From assembly GCF_025118155.1 (NCBI RefSeq), contig NW_026251391.1, forward strand, positions 1,057,501 to 1,121,500: a stretch of DNA of 64,000 nt, written 5' to 3'. Origin of the DNA: Cokeromyces recurvatus. Its lineage: Eukaryota > Mucoromycota > Mucoromycetes > Mucorales > Mucoraceae. Made by a program: the position numbers and the translations under genes. Positions 50,729-60,636 of this stretch are shown here, one piece after another. Below the pieces are notes generated by a model that ran no database searches, had not been told where the DNA came from, and saw only the letters and a program-made list of their open reading frames with translations. Position 1 is the first letter of the stretch. Each line of letters starts with the position of its first letter.

Positions 50729-52219
50729 TTAAACTTTACATAGTTTAAGTCCATTATTAGCTTGATGCTTCTTAATAGCCAAGCCAATTTTATTGTCGCT
50801 CATATCAAATTGTGTATAAAAAGCATTGGTGAAAGCTGATCCAATGACATAATCAGTGTCCGAGTCACTCTTACCAATATGAGTACGGCACATTTCGCAA
50901 CAAGTGTTCACTTTACGAGGTCTACTCCAATATCCAGGAGGAACAGTCGCTTTTACATTACCAAATGTAATCTGGAGAGAAGTGAGGTGATCCATTAAGC
51001 AGCAAGGGATTTTAAAAGTATTATCTGGTTCATCGTATTCAGCATACCAATGCTTTCTAAATATCTCGGCTAAAATAATTAAAAAAAAAGAAAAAAAAAA
51101 CAATGTTTGAGATATAAACATAATTATGTATCTTTCTTCTAAGAATTTACCTTGCTTATTTGGTAATCCAATAACATCTGTAGATGAACTGAAAACAGCC
51201 TTTGCGTTATGACTCACATTGAAACGAAGGTCATTTTTGAACTTGAAAGCTGTTACAGGAACTTCCCAACTACCAGTCTTAGATTTCTTATCGTCAATGT
51301 TGACATAATACAAATCTCCTTTGATAGCATTATAATCAACACCACCTAATATATATAAATATATTATAAGTTAGGTTAGTTGTATTTAATATAAGTGACA
51401 TAATTAGTTTATATTACCAATAACAAGATAACCAGCAGGCTGATTTACACAACGCTTTAAAACACCAAAACCACCTGGTGTTACATTGGATGAACCAGAA
51501 CTGGATGAACCAGAATTGGATGACACAGAGCCAGAATTAGATGATGTAGGACCAGAATTGGATGATGAAGAACCAGAATCAGAGAAGCCAGAATCAGAGA
51601 AGCCACTACCACTTGAAATAGTAGTGTACATACCAAACTGTGCACTTGTTAACCCAGTACTTTGTTGATAAGCATTAGGAATAAAGCCAGAATCGCTAAG
51701 ATCACGCTTTGAATGATGTTTATGTGGTGGATCAAGGTCAACATTTCTACCGAGACCAAGATAGCCATCAAATCCTTTATTAAAATGTTTCATATCGTAC
51801 GCACCACCAAAGGGCATATGCTTCACAGTTAATCCTGCAAACCTAAAGGTATCTTTATAGAGGGTTGTACGAACGATGCCTTTACCATAATCCATTTCAA
51901 ATGATCGACCAGTAGAGATAGATGTCGTTGAGTTTCTAGGATTATATGCTTCACGACATCGACAGTCTTTAGTGTCACAATGAATATCGCGTACCCAAGA
52001 AAATCCAGAGGAAGTATCAAATGCCATGATAAGCTTTTGAGGTGGGTTACCAATCTCAACAACGCCACCTAGCATTCCATTTTGTAAATTTTCGGCCTCG
52101 CCTAGTGCATAATCGGGTTTACTGGATCGTTTATAATATAAAGGGATTTTTTGGATTGTATCGGCAGTAGCAACTGATGTTAATAAAAGTGTTGCAAGAT
52201 AAAATAAAGTTGATTTCAT
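50729..52219 (-). CDS. Secreted pepsin-like aspartic protease homologue lacking the second catalytic Asp
   Basis: Three exons (52219-51418, 51345-51151, 51069-50729) give 445 residues. I prefer the ATG at 52219 (MKSTLFYLATLLLTSVATA) because it starts a clean signal peptide; an in-frame ATG lies 8 codons upstream. The first catalytic motif is present in the form AFDTSSGFSWV. The region expected to hold the second motif (hydrophobic-hydrophobic-Asp-Thr/Ser-Gly) reads KAVFSSSTDVIGLP, so Ser stands where Asp is needed. Between the lobes is a Ser/Gly-rich repeat (GFSDSGFSDSG, SSNSG units) of about 50 residues. Cys pairs fit an extracellular protein. It is probably a non-peptidase binding or structural protein; activity cannot be excluded from sequence alone. 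Confidence 0.82.
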
Positions 52220-52295
52220 TAAATAAAATGAAGATATATACACTTAATTGTTGAAGTCGTCTATAGAATCAAAGTTAAATTTATAGGAACAAATT

Positions 52296-52333
<38 letters not shown>

Positions 52334-52484
52334 AGAGAGAGAGAGCGAAGAAAAAAGAAATAAATATTTATAAATATATCTATATATAACACAATTTAAT
52401 ATTATTAACATCTGTATGTCAAGAAGAGATTCCGACAATAACGTCTTTCTTTATTTATTATTATTATTTGGAGTTTGAAATATA

Positions 52485-52522
<38 letters not shown>

Positions 52523-53260
52523 AAAGGCACATACTGTCTAATATAATAAACCTTTCTTCCTTTTATCATTGTTTGATATACTGCACAAATGAAGAAATAC
52601 CTCTTTTTCTCTCTAACTTTATGTTACTTTAGGAAGGCCTATTTTTTTCATTCTTTTTAAATATGATAAAATACTTTTCTCTCTATGTGGTTTATGGGTT
52701 CAATCCTTATAGCTTTCTTTTTTTTTTCTTTCTTTCTTTCTTTCTTTCTTTCTGTTCCAAAATTAGTATGAATTTATGATTGACTAATTAATAAAAAAAA
52801 AAAAAAAAAAAAGTCAAAAATAATATAAGAATTCAATTATCTATTTATTGAGACCGTATTTTCTCACCTTTTATTTTATTTTATTAATTTTTTTGTTGGT
52901 CTTCCTATTTATGTGTATACAGATTTATATTGTTCTTTTTTTTTTTTTTTTTTTTTTTTTCTATTATAAACTAGAAAAGATTTCCGAAAAAATTGCTTTT
53001 ACTATGATTTCTTTTTCTTTACAAAGTAAGTGAAAATTATTTTCGGGTTTGAGGAGAAAAACCTTTTTTCTCCAGTTTTATCTAATCTATTTTTATTTAA
53101 GGTTTAAACAAAACAGTAACAATAATTTATTTTGACAACTGAAAAATAGTGCACTTGTGCATATCATTTGGAAATTAAATGACAATTGTATATATCCATC
53201 CTAATACCTATATTATTAATTTATAGTATTAAGAATGCTTGATATCTTTGATAAAATAAG

Positions 53261-53303
<43 letters not shown>

Positions 53304-53759
53304 ATATCCTTCATAGTCACAATTACCAAGAAATGTACATGTGCATTCTTCAATAATAATGTTGGTTTAAATTCTTAATCACACATAAATGTAGTTTGTG
53401 ATTTATATATTTTTACTGAAAATGTTTGATTAGATTAGATAAAATTATTAATGATAATAGCGTACTTGTTTAAAAAGCATTATCTTAAAAATGAATAAAA
53501 TAAAAGTTTGTATTTAGATAGTAACACATTTATTTATAAAGCATTGGGAGAAATACATAAAAAGTAAACAGGCATAAACTCTTATTTTAGTTATTAATTA
53601 TTTATTGTTTTTACCCAACTAATTCCTATAACTTGAACGCTAAAAACAAACAATTCTGGTTTTTATTAGGTTCTTTTGCAAGTAACATGACTAAATTTCC
53701 GTAAAAGATTTTGCTTAAAAATAACATCCAAATCAACTATTGCAAGAACGAAAGCTAAA

Positions 53760-53800
<41 letters not shown>

Positions 53801-54007
53801 ATTTAAAATCCCCTAAAAATAAGCGGATTAGTTTGAAATGCTCCAACAGTTGATAGTTCATATTAAAATTAGTCTGTATATAGTAGCGTTTTCTAATAAA
53901 ATTATTCTCACTTGTGCTTGTGTCTCACGATTTATTTTGTCTTTTTATATTCTTAACTATACAACTTTTTTTTTTTTTTGTGAATTCAAACTGCTATCTG
54001 GTCGAAC
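52220..54007. other. Intergenic region with four long A-tracts upstream of the retroelement
   Basis: A-runs of 34-40 nt occur at 52297-52330, 52487-52520, 53261-53300 and 53762-53799, plus a T-run at 52937-52960 and a TTTC run near 52727-52753. Part of this must be the left end of the retroelement, but I could not match a left LTR to any sequence on the right side. Confidence 0.5.
53999..54007 (+). other. Possible primer-binding site of the retroelement
   Basis: TGGTCGAAC directly before the gag ATG begins with TGG, as expected for a sequence complementary to a tRNA 3' CCA end. It is only nine bases and abuts the start codon, which is unusually close. Low confidence. Confidence 0.3.
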
Positions 54008-55678
54008 ATGATTAATCCTAAAACAACTCCTACTTTTGATACTGAGGGTGTATACACTGCTTATACTCCTATGGGCCCTACCAAGCCTAAAGACACAAAG
54101 GGACAGAACGTAAAGAATGGTGTCAAGGAAGCAATAAATGAAGCTGATAACCTACGTCTGGGTCTACCTTCATATGAAAGGATGGACACGGATGATGAGA
54201 AAAGTACCTCTACTACCGCAAATAAGCATCCTGTTTCTGAACCTTCTCCTTCTATTGTCAAGAAGAAAGCTATGACTTTCGACTCTATAACTGGCTTATA
54301 CAAAAAATGTAAAATTGCCTATGATAAAGTTGAAGCATTAAGAGTAAAAGAAAGTGAACTCTTATTAAATGCTAATACTACAGAAGAGCAAGTCAATGAA
54401 ATCCGTGAACAGCATAACAAAGCTGAACAAGTCTTTGTGCGTATAAAAGAGCTATATCATAAAACTCTAAATCAACAACCTACTGCATCTAAAGCTGAAA
54501 TAGATCAAAGTAAATACAATATTAATAATAATAATAATAATAATAATTATAATTCTAAAGACTATATCGTTAATATTCCCAAAGGTGATAAATATAGTAC
54601 CACCTACGAGAATAATGACCATTCTTTATTAAAACTGCTCCCAAAATTTAAATTATTGTCCTATGATAATAATGGTAAAAGTGGTAATGATAAAGATGCC
54701 TTCCAAAATGTGGATTCCTTTTTTGTCAATTTTGAACGAGTCTTCAGAATGTGCAATGCAAACATTCACAGTAAATGGAAGGATAGTCTTGCTATGTGTA
54801 TAGGTAATGAGAACTTTGATTGGTATACTGAAACCATCGAAAAAAGAATAGACATTACCTACGAAGAAGCCAAAGAACAGATAAAGCATCATTTTGAATC
54901 GCCTGCACGAGCTACAGAAATGTTTAGAGCATTAACAAACTTACGTCAGTACCCACATGAGCCTGTCATAGATTATGGCAAAAGTTTCGTCCAAATTTGC
55001 AAAGCAGCTCAAGCCAAGGATGATGTGATGCTAGCACGAATGTATATAAACGGTTTGTTACCTTATCTACAAATCGGTATAAATACAAGCTTAACAAGTC
55101 TTTATGGCTCTTCTTACTTTTCTGCTGTGAAATCATTCCATGACGTGGAGAATCTTGTTGTAGGTTTAGAAGTTAACAACAAAGGCTCCTACGAAGATCA
55201 AATAAATGGTAATGGTAAACGCTCTAAAAACACTTCTGTCAAACGTGAAATTACAAATAGAAGTAAGCCATCTTATGAAAACCATAAAAAGCAAAAATAT
55301 GAAAACTGTAAATTCTGTAACAAGCCATGGTTTAAAGGTCACAGATGCAAGGAATTTATGGAACACAAGAAAAGACCTAAAGAAACTGATAAACAAGAAC
55401 AAAAACAAAATAATATGAAAATTCGTTCCATAAAAGCATCTAAAGATCTAAATAAATCTAAATGGGCAAAAGACGTCGATCAGTTATTAGACGACGCCAT
55501 GGATGAAACAGAAGGTAAAAAAATCTTCAGTATAAAACAAGATTTTAATAACTTGTTAACTAATAATCCATTTTCTCTATATACTCCCTTGTTAATTCAA
55601 AAGATTAGAGCAATTGGTTTAATTGATACTGGTAGTGAAGTATCTGTAGTTAGTAAAAAATTTATGCACAATTCCTGA
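54008..55678 (+). CDS. Retrotransposon gag polyprotein with truncated protease
   Basis: The frame encodes 556 residues. The N-terminal 170 are charged with a predicted coiled coil (KVEALRVKESELL ... EQVNEIREQHNKAEQ). Residues about 230-400 match the retrotransposon gag fold (FFVNFERVFRMCNANIHSKW, FDWYTETIEKRIDITYEEAKEQ, LTNLRQYPHEPVIDYGKSF). A zinc knuckle of the form CKFCNKPWFKGHRC (C-x2-C-x7-H-x-C) follows near residue 437, typical of chromoviral gag. Close to the end is the aspartic protease active site IDTGSEVSVVSKKF, after which TGA ends the frame. The rest of the protease, normally about 80-100 residues more, is missing, which suggests a deletion together with a frame change. Confidence 0.85.
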   Translation: MINPKTTPTFDTEGVYTAYTPMGPTKPKDTKGQNVKNGVKEAINEADNLRLGLPSYERMDTDDEKSTSTTANKHPVSEPSPSIVKKKAMTFDSITGLYKKCKIAYDKVEALRVKESELLLNANTTEEQVNEIREQHNKAEQVFVRIKELYHKTLNQQPTASKAEIDQSKYNINNNNNNNNYNSKDYIVNIPKGDKYSTTYENNDHSLLKLLPKFKLLSYDNNGKSGNDKDAFQNVDSFFVNFERVFRMCNANIHSKWKDSLAMCIGNENFDWYTETIEKRIDITYEEAKEQIKHHFESPARATEMFRALTNLRQYPHEPVIDYGKSFVQICKAAQAKDDVMLARMYINGLLPYLQIGINTSLTSLYGSSYFSAVKSFHDVENLVVGLEVNNKGSYEDQINGNGKRSKNTSVKREITNRSKPSYENHKKQKYENCKFCNKPWFKGHRCKEFMEHKKRPKETDKQEQKQNNMKIRSIKASKDLNKSKWAKDVDQLLDDAMDETEGKKIFSIKQDFNNLLTNNPFSLYTPLLIQKIRAIGLIDTGSEVSVVSKKFMHNS

Positions 55679-55679
55679 A

Positions 55680-58592
55680 TCAATTGTACATTTAAATACA
55701 CCACCTAATAAAATTGTCAATATTAGACAATACCCAATACCTTATAAATTAATGCCTAAATTGCGTGAAAGTATTAATGAATGGTTAGCAAATGGTACAA
55801 TAAAAAAAGCTCCTGTTAATACTTCTTGGAACTTACCTTTAACACTTGCTGCAAAAAAGGATAGCCAAGGTAATAAAACAGATGAAAATAAACGTGTATG
55901 TTTAGACACCCGTGCTCTAAATCGTATCCTTATTGATGACGATGCGCAAAGTCTACCACATATACCTGATATTTTTCATAAGTTAGCTGGTAACGCTGTC
56001 TTCAGCACCTTTGATGCCATGAGTGCTTTCCATAGATTTAAAATTCATGATGCTGATCAACAAAAAACAGCATTTACTTTTGATGGCGTACAATACATGT
56101 TTGTAGGTAGTCCTTTTGGGATAAAATACCTTAGTAATGTATATCAAAGAGTCATGACACGCATCTTTGAGAATAATGAAAATGTAGCCTTCTTTGTTGA
56201 TGATCTTGTTTGCTTTTCGAAAAATATGGAAGAACATATTATCCATGTAAAACAAGTACTAAAAACATTAAATAAAGTAAACTTGATTTTAAACATCGAG
56301 AAGTGTCATTTTGCTCAAAGAAGCATTAATCTGTTGGGTTTTACAGTGTCTAGTGAAGGAAAAAAGATAGATACGAGAAAACTATCTAATATTCAGGAAT
56401 GGAAAACACCTCAAACGGGTCAAGAAATGCAGCAATTTTTAGGTTTAGTTAATTATTTACGAGATCATATTCCTAATGCTGCAGCCTTGATGGCACCTTT
56501 AGATCAGTTGCGAAATGCAAAAAATATAACTAACAAAGAATGGACACCGATCCATAAGAAACATTTTGAAGCCATAAAAAATATCTTACAATCTAACATA
56601 ATTCTAAGCCCTCCTGATTTAAATCATCCATTCACGGTTTATACCGATGCTTCAGCATACGGTATTGGCGCAGTACTTTGTCAGGAATATATAACTCACA
56701 AAGATACAAATAATAAGGATGATAATGACGATAATAACAAGACACTAAAGTGTAATAGTCAAAATAACAATCTTAATAATAAAGTGTCTCAAAATACCAT
56801 TATTACTGGTACAAAAAAAGTAATAAAATATATTGGTTTTATGGCTCGCTCTTTGTCTAAATCAGAAAGAAATTACAGCACTACGAAACGAGAACTTTTA
56901 GCTATTGTATTTGCCTTAAGGAAGTTCTGAAAGTTTCTATATGGCACTAAATTCACAATATTTTCTGATCATAGAGCATTAACATATCTACATACACAAA
57001 AATATGCTAACAGCATGATGTTAAACTGGCTTGATGATATATTAGATTATGATTTTGAAGTTATTCACTTACCAGGCATAGATAATGTTCTGGCGGATCG
57101 ATTAAGCCGTTTATTTCCACCTATGGAAAAACTGGGGGAGGATATGACCCTCGATAAATATAATAAAATAAAATATAAAAAGAAAAATAAAATGGATAGC
57201 TGTAAAAAGATTAGAAACATCAAAAAGCAAAATGAGAAATTTAAAATAAACTATACAGAATATAAAAGTGGGGATTATATGACACCACCAGAAAGTGAAA
57301 GAAGAGCTATTCTAACAAAAGCTCATGTATTCGGACATTTTGGTGCCGAAAGTATAGTAAAAGCTATTCACAACGATGGCTTACATTGGCCGCATTTATT
57401 AGAAGATGCTGTTGAATTAGTAAAATCTTGTAAACCTTGCCAAAAGCATAATATTATAAAGCGTGGTTTCCATGGATTACGTCCCATATATAGTTACATA
57501 CCGGGCGACCATTGGTCCATTGATTTGGCCGAGCTACCACAATCTAAAAATGGCTATAAACATTTACTCGTCATGATAGACATTTGCACTAGATTTTGTA
57601 TTCTTCGATGTCTAAAAGATAAAAAAGCTGCTACAATTGTTGATACATTAGTAAAAGTGTTTAGTGACTTCGGTTACCCTAGAACTATAAGTTCTGATAA
57701 TGAATTTGATACTATGATAATGCAACTGTTAAAAGAAAGTATGCACATAGATCACAATTTAATTACTCCATATAATAGCAGAAGCAATGGGCCTAGTGAA
57801 AGATATATTCAAACTGTAAAATTAGCTTTGGTAAAGGCAGTTGAGGGCGCTGGACCTGAATGGGATTTATTTGTTCCCGGGGTACAGCTAGCCATGAATA
57901 ATAAAGTATCAAAAAGATTAAATACGCCTCCATTCAATTTAATGTTTGCTCGAAAAATGAATCCCTTTGAAGATTATAGTAAAGATAAAAATGAAAATAG
58001 TAAACCAATAACATATGAGCAACTAATAGATCGAATAGATCATATGTCAGAAGTAGTATTCCCTGTTATAAAAGACATAACTGACAAATATATAAATAAC
58101 ATGAAAGAAAAATACGATAAATACATAAATATTATTAAAGATTTTAAACCTGGTACACCAGTAATGATAAAAATACCAACTTTAAAAGGATCCTTAGCAC
58201 CAAGTTACGAAGGCCCCTACTCTGTTGTGCGCAAAACAAGAGGTGGCTCTTACGTACTTCAAGACGAAACTGGAATGTTAATGTCCAGGAATTATTCACC
58301 TTCTGAATTAAAAGAAATTAGTCAAGATTGTATTGACGATAATAATAAAGATGAAGAAATATATGAAATAGAAGGTATATTAGATCATAAGGGTACCAGT
58401 AAAAACATAAAATATAAAGTACGATGGAAGGGTTATAGCAAGGATGACGATTCTTGGGCTACCCCTGATCAAATTGTACATGAATCTACTATTCAAACAT
58501 ATTGGAGACGTAAGTTAGGGAAAGATTATAAACCCTATAAAAATAGTAGACCTCTTTGTTATAGAACAAGCTCTGAATATAATCATAAGTAA
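55680..58592 (+). pseudogene. Retrotransposon pol: RT, RNase H, integrase, chromodomain (interrupted)
   Basis: The pol frame is +1 relative to gag and becomes recognisable just before 55700 (NTPPNKIVNIRQYPIPY). RT motifs: FSTFDAMSAFHRFKI, SPFGIKYLSNVYQRVM and catalytic AFFVDDLVCFS (Asp pair at 56199-56204). RNase H shows YTDASAYGIGAVL and SERNYSTTKRELLAIV; a TGA at 56928-56930 replaces an expected sense codon, then reading continues through SDHRALTYLH. Integrase has the HHCC zinc motif (HVFGHFG ... CKPCQKHN) and the D-D-E core (SIDLAE, SSDNEFD, GPSERY). A chromodomain (YKVRWKGYSKDDDSW) closes the protein at 58363-58510. Apart from the stop and the junction with gag, the frame is open, so inactivation seems recent or suppression is possible. 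Confidence 0.85.
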
Positions 58593-58731
58593 TATTATAA
58601 TAGATGAATTACATGATAAAGGATAAACTATAAGCCTGAATATGAAATAAAACTCTGTACATAACATCTTGTAAATAATATAAAACTTATTGACATCCAA
58701 TTGTCTAGATGTGTCAATTATAAGACATCAT
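58555..58731 (+). repeat. Inverted repeat arm A (3' end of pol plus flank)
   Basis: This 177-bp stretch contains the last 12 pol codons, the stop and about 140 bp of 3' sequence. It is repeated in inverted orientation at 59191-59367 without gaps at roughly 95% identity; position p here pairs with 117922 minus p. Confidence 0.9.
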
Positions 58732-59190
58732 ATCATTTCTACATATTTATTTTTATAACCTTGACAAAGGATTCAGGTCTTCTTTGATCCAATAAAATAA
58801 AACATAAAAGATATCAGGAACATATACTCAGATCAAACAAAAAAGTTTTTATTTAAAATCTCAATCAGATCATTATAACACCCAATAGATAATCCATAAA
58901 TCAGTCTCTTGAATCAACAAGACGTATATATGAATACTAACACTGTTTCATGACTCATGTTCTTTGATGGTTATTTTTTATTTCTTTGATTTAGGATTTA
59001 TTAATATAAATACAAGCAGTTGTGTAGACACAAAACAATCTTTAACCTTTAATTCTTCTATTTCATTTTTATTTTATCTTTTCTTTACATTGAATAAAAA
59101 CAGTCTCAAACTATACTTTCTTTCGTTCTCTTTTTCTTTTCATTTTTCTTCCTCTTCTTATTTTTCTTTATTATATTACATTCCATTACA
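58732..59190. other. Spacer between the inverted arms
   Basis: The spacer is 459 bp. Its right half (from 58957) is one copy of a direct repeat found again at 60405-60636; its left half appears unique in the window. An AATAAA-like signal (AATAAAATAAAAC) occurs at about 58792. No gene is seen. Confidence 0.7.
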
Positions 59191-59192
59191 AT
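58957..59192 (+). repeat. Direct repeat B, copy 1
   Basis: About 235 bp, similar to 60405-60636 (shared blocks include TACAAGCAGTTGTGTAGACA and GAATAAAAACAG). It ends with a pyrimidine-rich stretch (CTCTTTTTCTTTTC). It could be an LTR fragment or the end of another element. Copy 1 runs straight into inverted arm 59191-59367, copy 2 into the satellite array. Confidence 0.85.
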
Positions 59193-59367
59193 GATGTCTT
59201 ATAATTGATACATTTAGACAATTGGATGTCAATAAGTTTTATATTATTTACAAGATGTTATGTACAGAGTTTTATTTCATATTCAGGCTTATAGTTTATC
59301 CTCTATTATGTAATTCATCTATTATAATATTACTTATGCTTATATCCAGAACTTGTTCTATAACAAA
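59191..59367 (-). repeat. Inverted repeat arm A' (inverted copy of pol 3' end)
   Basis: This is the reverse complement of 58555-58731. Being oriented oppositely to its parent element, it cannot be a simple LTR. It ends precisely where pol coding homology would continue and is replaced by satellite units two bases later. Confidence 0.9.
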
Positions 59368-59368
59368 A

Positions 59369-59415
59369 CTAAGCCTCAGCTTAAAAAAAAAAAAACGAAG
59401 TAAACCAAGCCTCAG

Positions 59416-59462
<47 letters not shown>

Positions 59463-59532
59463 AGGTAAACCAAGCCTCAGCTTAAAAAAAGGAGGTAAGC
59501 CAAATATACGCTTAAATAAAAACGAGGTAAAC
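59369..59532 (-). repeat. Short inverted array of the ~31-bp satellite (about four diverged units)
   Basis: Units of the type AAGCCTCAGCTT-A(n)-GGAGGTAAACC repeat about four times; one unit has an A-run expanded to 42 nt (59419-59460). On the opposite strand the units begin ACCTC(G/C)T followed by a T-run and AAGC, matching the consensus of the array at 60637-60999. The two arrays therefore face in opposite directions. Confidence 0.8.
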
Positions 59533-59561
59533 TTGCAGAATCCATTTTCTTTCAATTAAAA

Positions 59562-59843
59562 ATGAATGTTTCTCGCGATTATGCATTATGCGTTTTATTT
59601 GGTTTGGAATTTACTGATAATAATGTTATAAAAGCAAGAAGTAAATTAGAAAGCTATGGTGACTTAGAAATCTGTTATGATTTATCAGAAAAAAATCCCA
59701 TACTGGTTCCAAAGGAAAGAATTAACTATAATCCCTTCATCTACAAAAAGTATCTTTCACCAGCTCAACCAAAAACCAATAAAGTCGAGAACAATATATT
59801 GTTAAGTAAGTACATTAAAAACTTGTTGATGTCATGGTTGTAA
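59562..59843 (+). CDS. Small orphan ORF between the inverted satellite arrays
   Basis: It encodes 93 residues, starting MNVSRDYALCVLFGLEFTDN. It has mixed, non-repetitive composition with an internal KARSKLESYGDLEICYDLSEK stretch and a basic/Pro segment YLSPAQPKTNKVEN. The frame begins 30 bp after the left array. A GTAAGT at 59804-59809 could be a splice donor, so the last 13 codons may be intron and the protein could continue elsewhere. I recognise no family. It may be a gene of a mobile element or the remains of one. Confidence 0.4.
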   Translation: MNVSRDYALCVLFGLEFTDNNVIKARSKLESYGDLEICYDLSEKNPILVPKERINYNPFIYKKYLSPAQPKTNKVENNILLSKYIKNLLMSWL

Positions 59844-60404
59844 GATTTATAACTTAATTCAATAAGATAAATAGTCATAATAGTACATATAGTGCACTTG
59901 TATGATAATTATGTCTATAGACATATTAAGTATTTTTACTCTTGTGTAGAAAAAATAATTAATAAAAGTCCTACATCTAAAAATATATCTTCTTTTGCTG
60001 AATATTGATTTATAAAAATAACTTTCCAAGTTAAACTGGAGTAAATCAAGAATAATGCAAGTACGCGTAATAATTGATTTTACTCAGAGAGCACATACTA
60101 GTTATAAAATAAATATATACAAAAGACATGGATGCAGATCTATAACAATCTTAGTAATCATTCTCTTTCTATAACTGTATTATCAAATACAATCTGTTAT
60201 ATTTTTTTTCTTCTAATTACTCATCATCCTTATCTACAAAATATATAAATACTCTTACACTAATAACTCTTATTTTATATAATATACTTGGATCGTAATT
60301 GAACTTAACTCTTAATAAAAACTTATTGACAAGTCTCAACGTACGTCTCCCGTCTGTTTTCTTTTATTTATATTTTAATTCTTAAATTTACTTAAACCAC
60401 AACA
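59844..60404. other. AT-rich stretch inside the satellite-flanked segment
   Basis: No frame of note continues after the orphan ORF. The DNA is plain AT-rich with scattered T-runs up to direct repeat B copy 2. Confidence 0.5.
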
Positions 60405-60636
60405 ATGTTCTTTGACGGTTATTTTTATTTCTTTGATTCAGGATTCATTAATATATATACAAGCAGTTGTGTAGACACAAAACAACCTTTAACTTTAAAT
60501 TCTTATTTTTTATTTTTATTTTTCTTTGATTGAATAAAAACAGGCTCAAAGTATACTTTCTTTAGCTTCCTTCCTCTCTCCTTTTTCTTTCTCTTCTCTT
60601 TTTGTTTTTCTTTAAAGTATTACGTTCCATCACGAT
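60405..60636 (+). repeat. Direct repeat B, copy 2
   Basis: It matches 58957-59192 over about 230 bp with scattered substitutions and small T-run length changes. It stops exactly at the first satellite unit (60637). Confidence 0.85.

Larger units (their letters stand above)
54008..58592 (+). mobile_element. Decayed Ty3/gypsy (Metaviridae) chromovirus-type LTR retrotransposon, internal region
   Basis: Gag, a protease fragment, reverse transcriptase, RNase H, integrase and a C-terminal chromodomain occur in the Ty3/gypsy order, with the chromodomain marking a chromovirus. Domains lie in two main frames with breaks: a frame change and missing protease sequence at about 55660-55690, and an in-frame TGA at 56928-56930 inside RNase H. 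Flanking LTRs were not recognised by eye. The copy is therefore probably unable to move by itself, although most catalytic motifs remain. Codon use is more AT-biased than in neighbouring genes. It begins the repeat-rich island that extends to the end of the window. Confidence 0.88.

Noticed and set aside
52671..52720. GGTTCAATCC-like motif resembling a tRNA T-loop
   Set aside because: No acceptor stem, D-arm or anticodon arm could be built upstream; isolated motif in T-rich DNA.
59222..59485. 87-codon frame MDVNKFYIIYKML
   Set aside because: It is the antisense reading of the retroelement 3' flank in inverted arm A' plus poly-Lys from the A-tract; the same frame exists opposite the parent copy.
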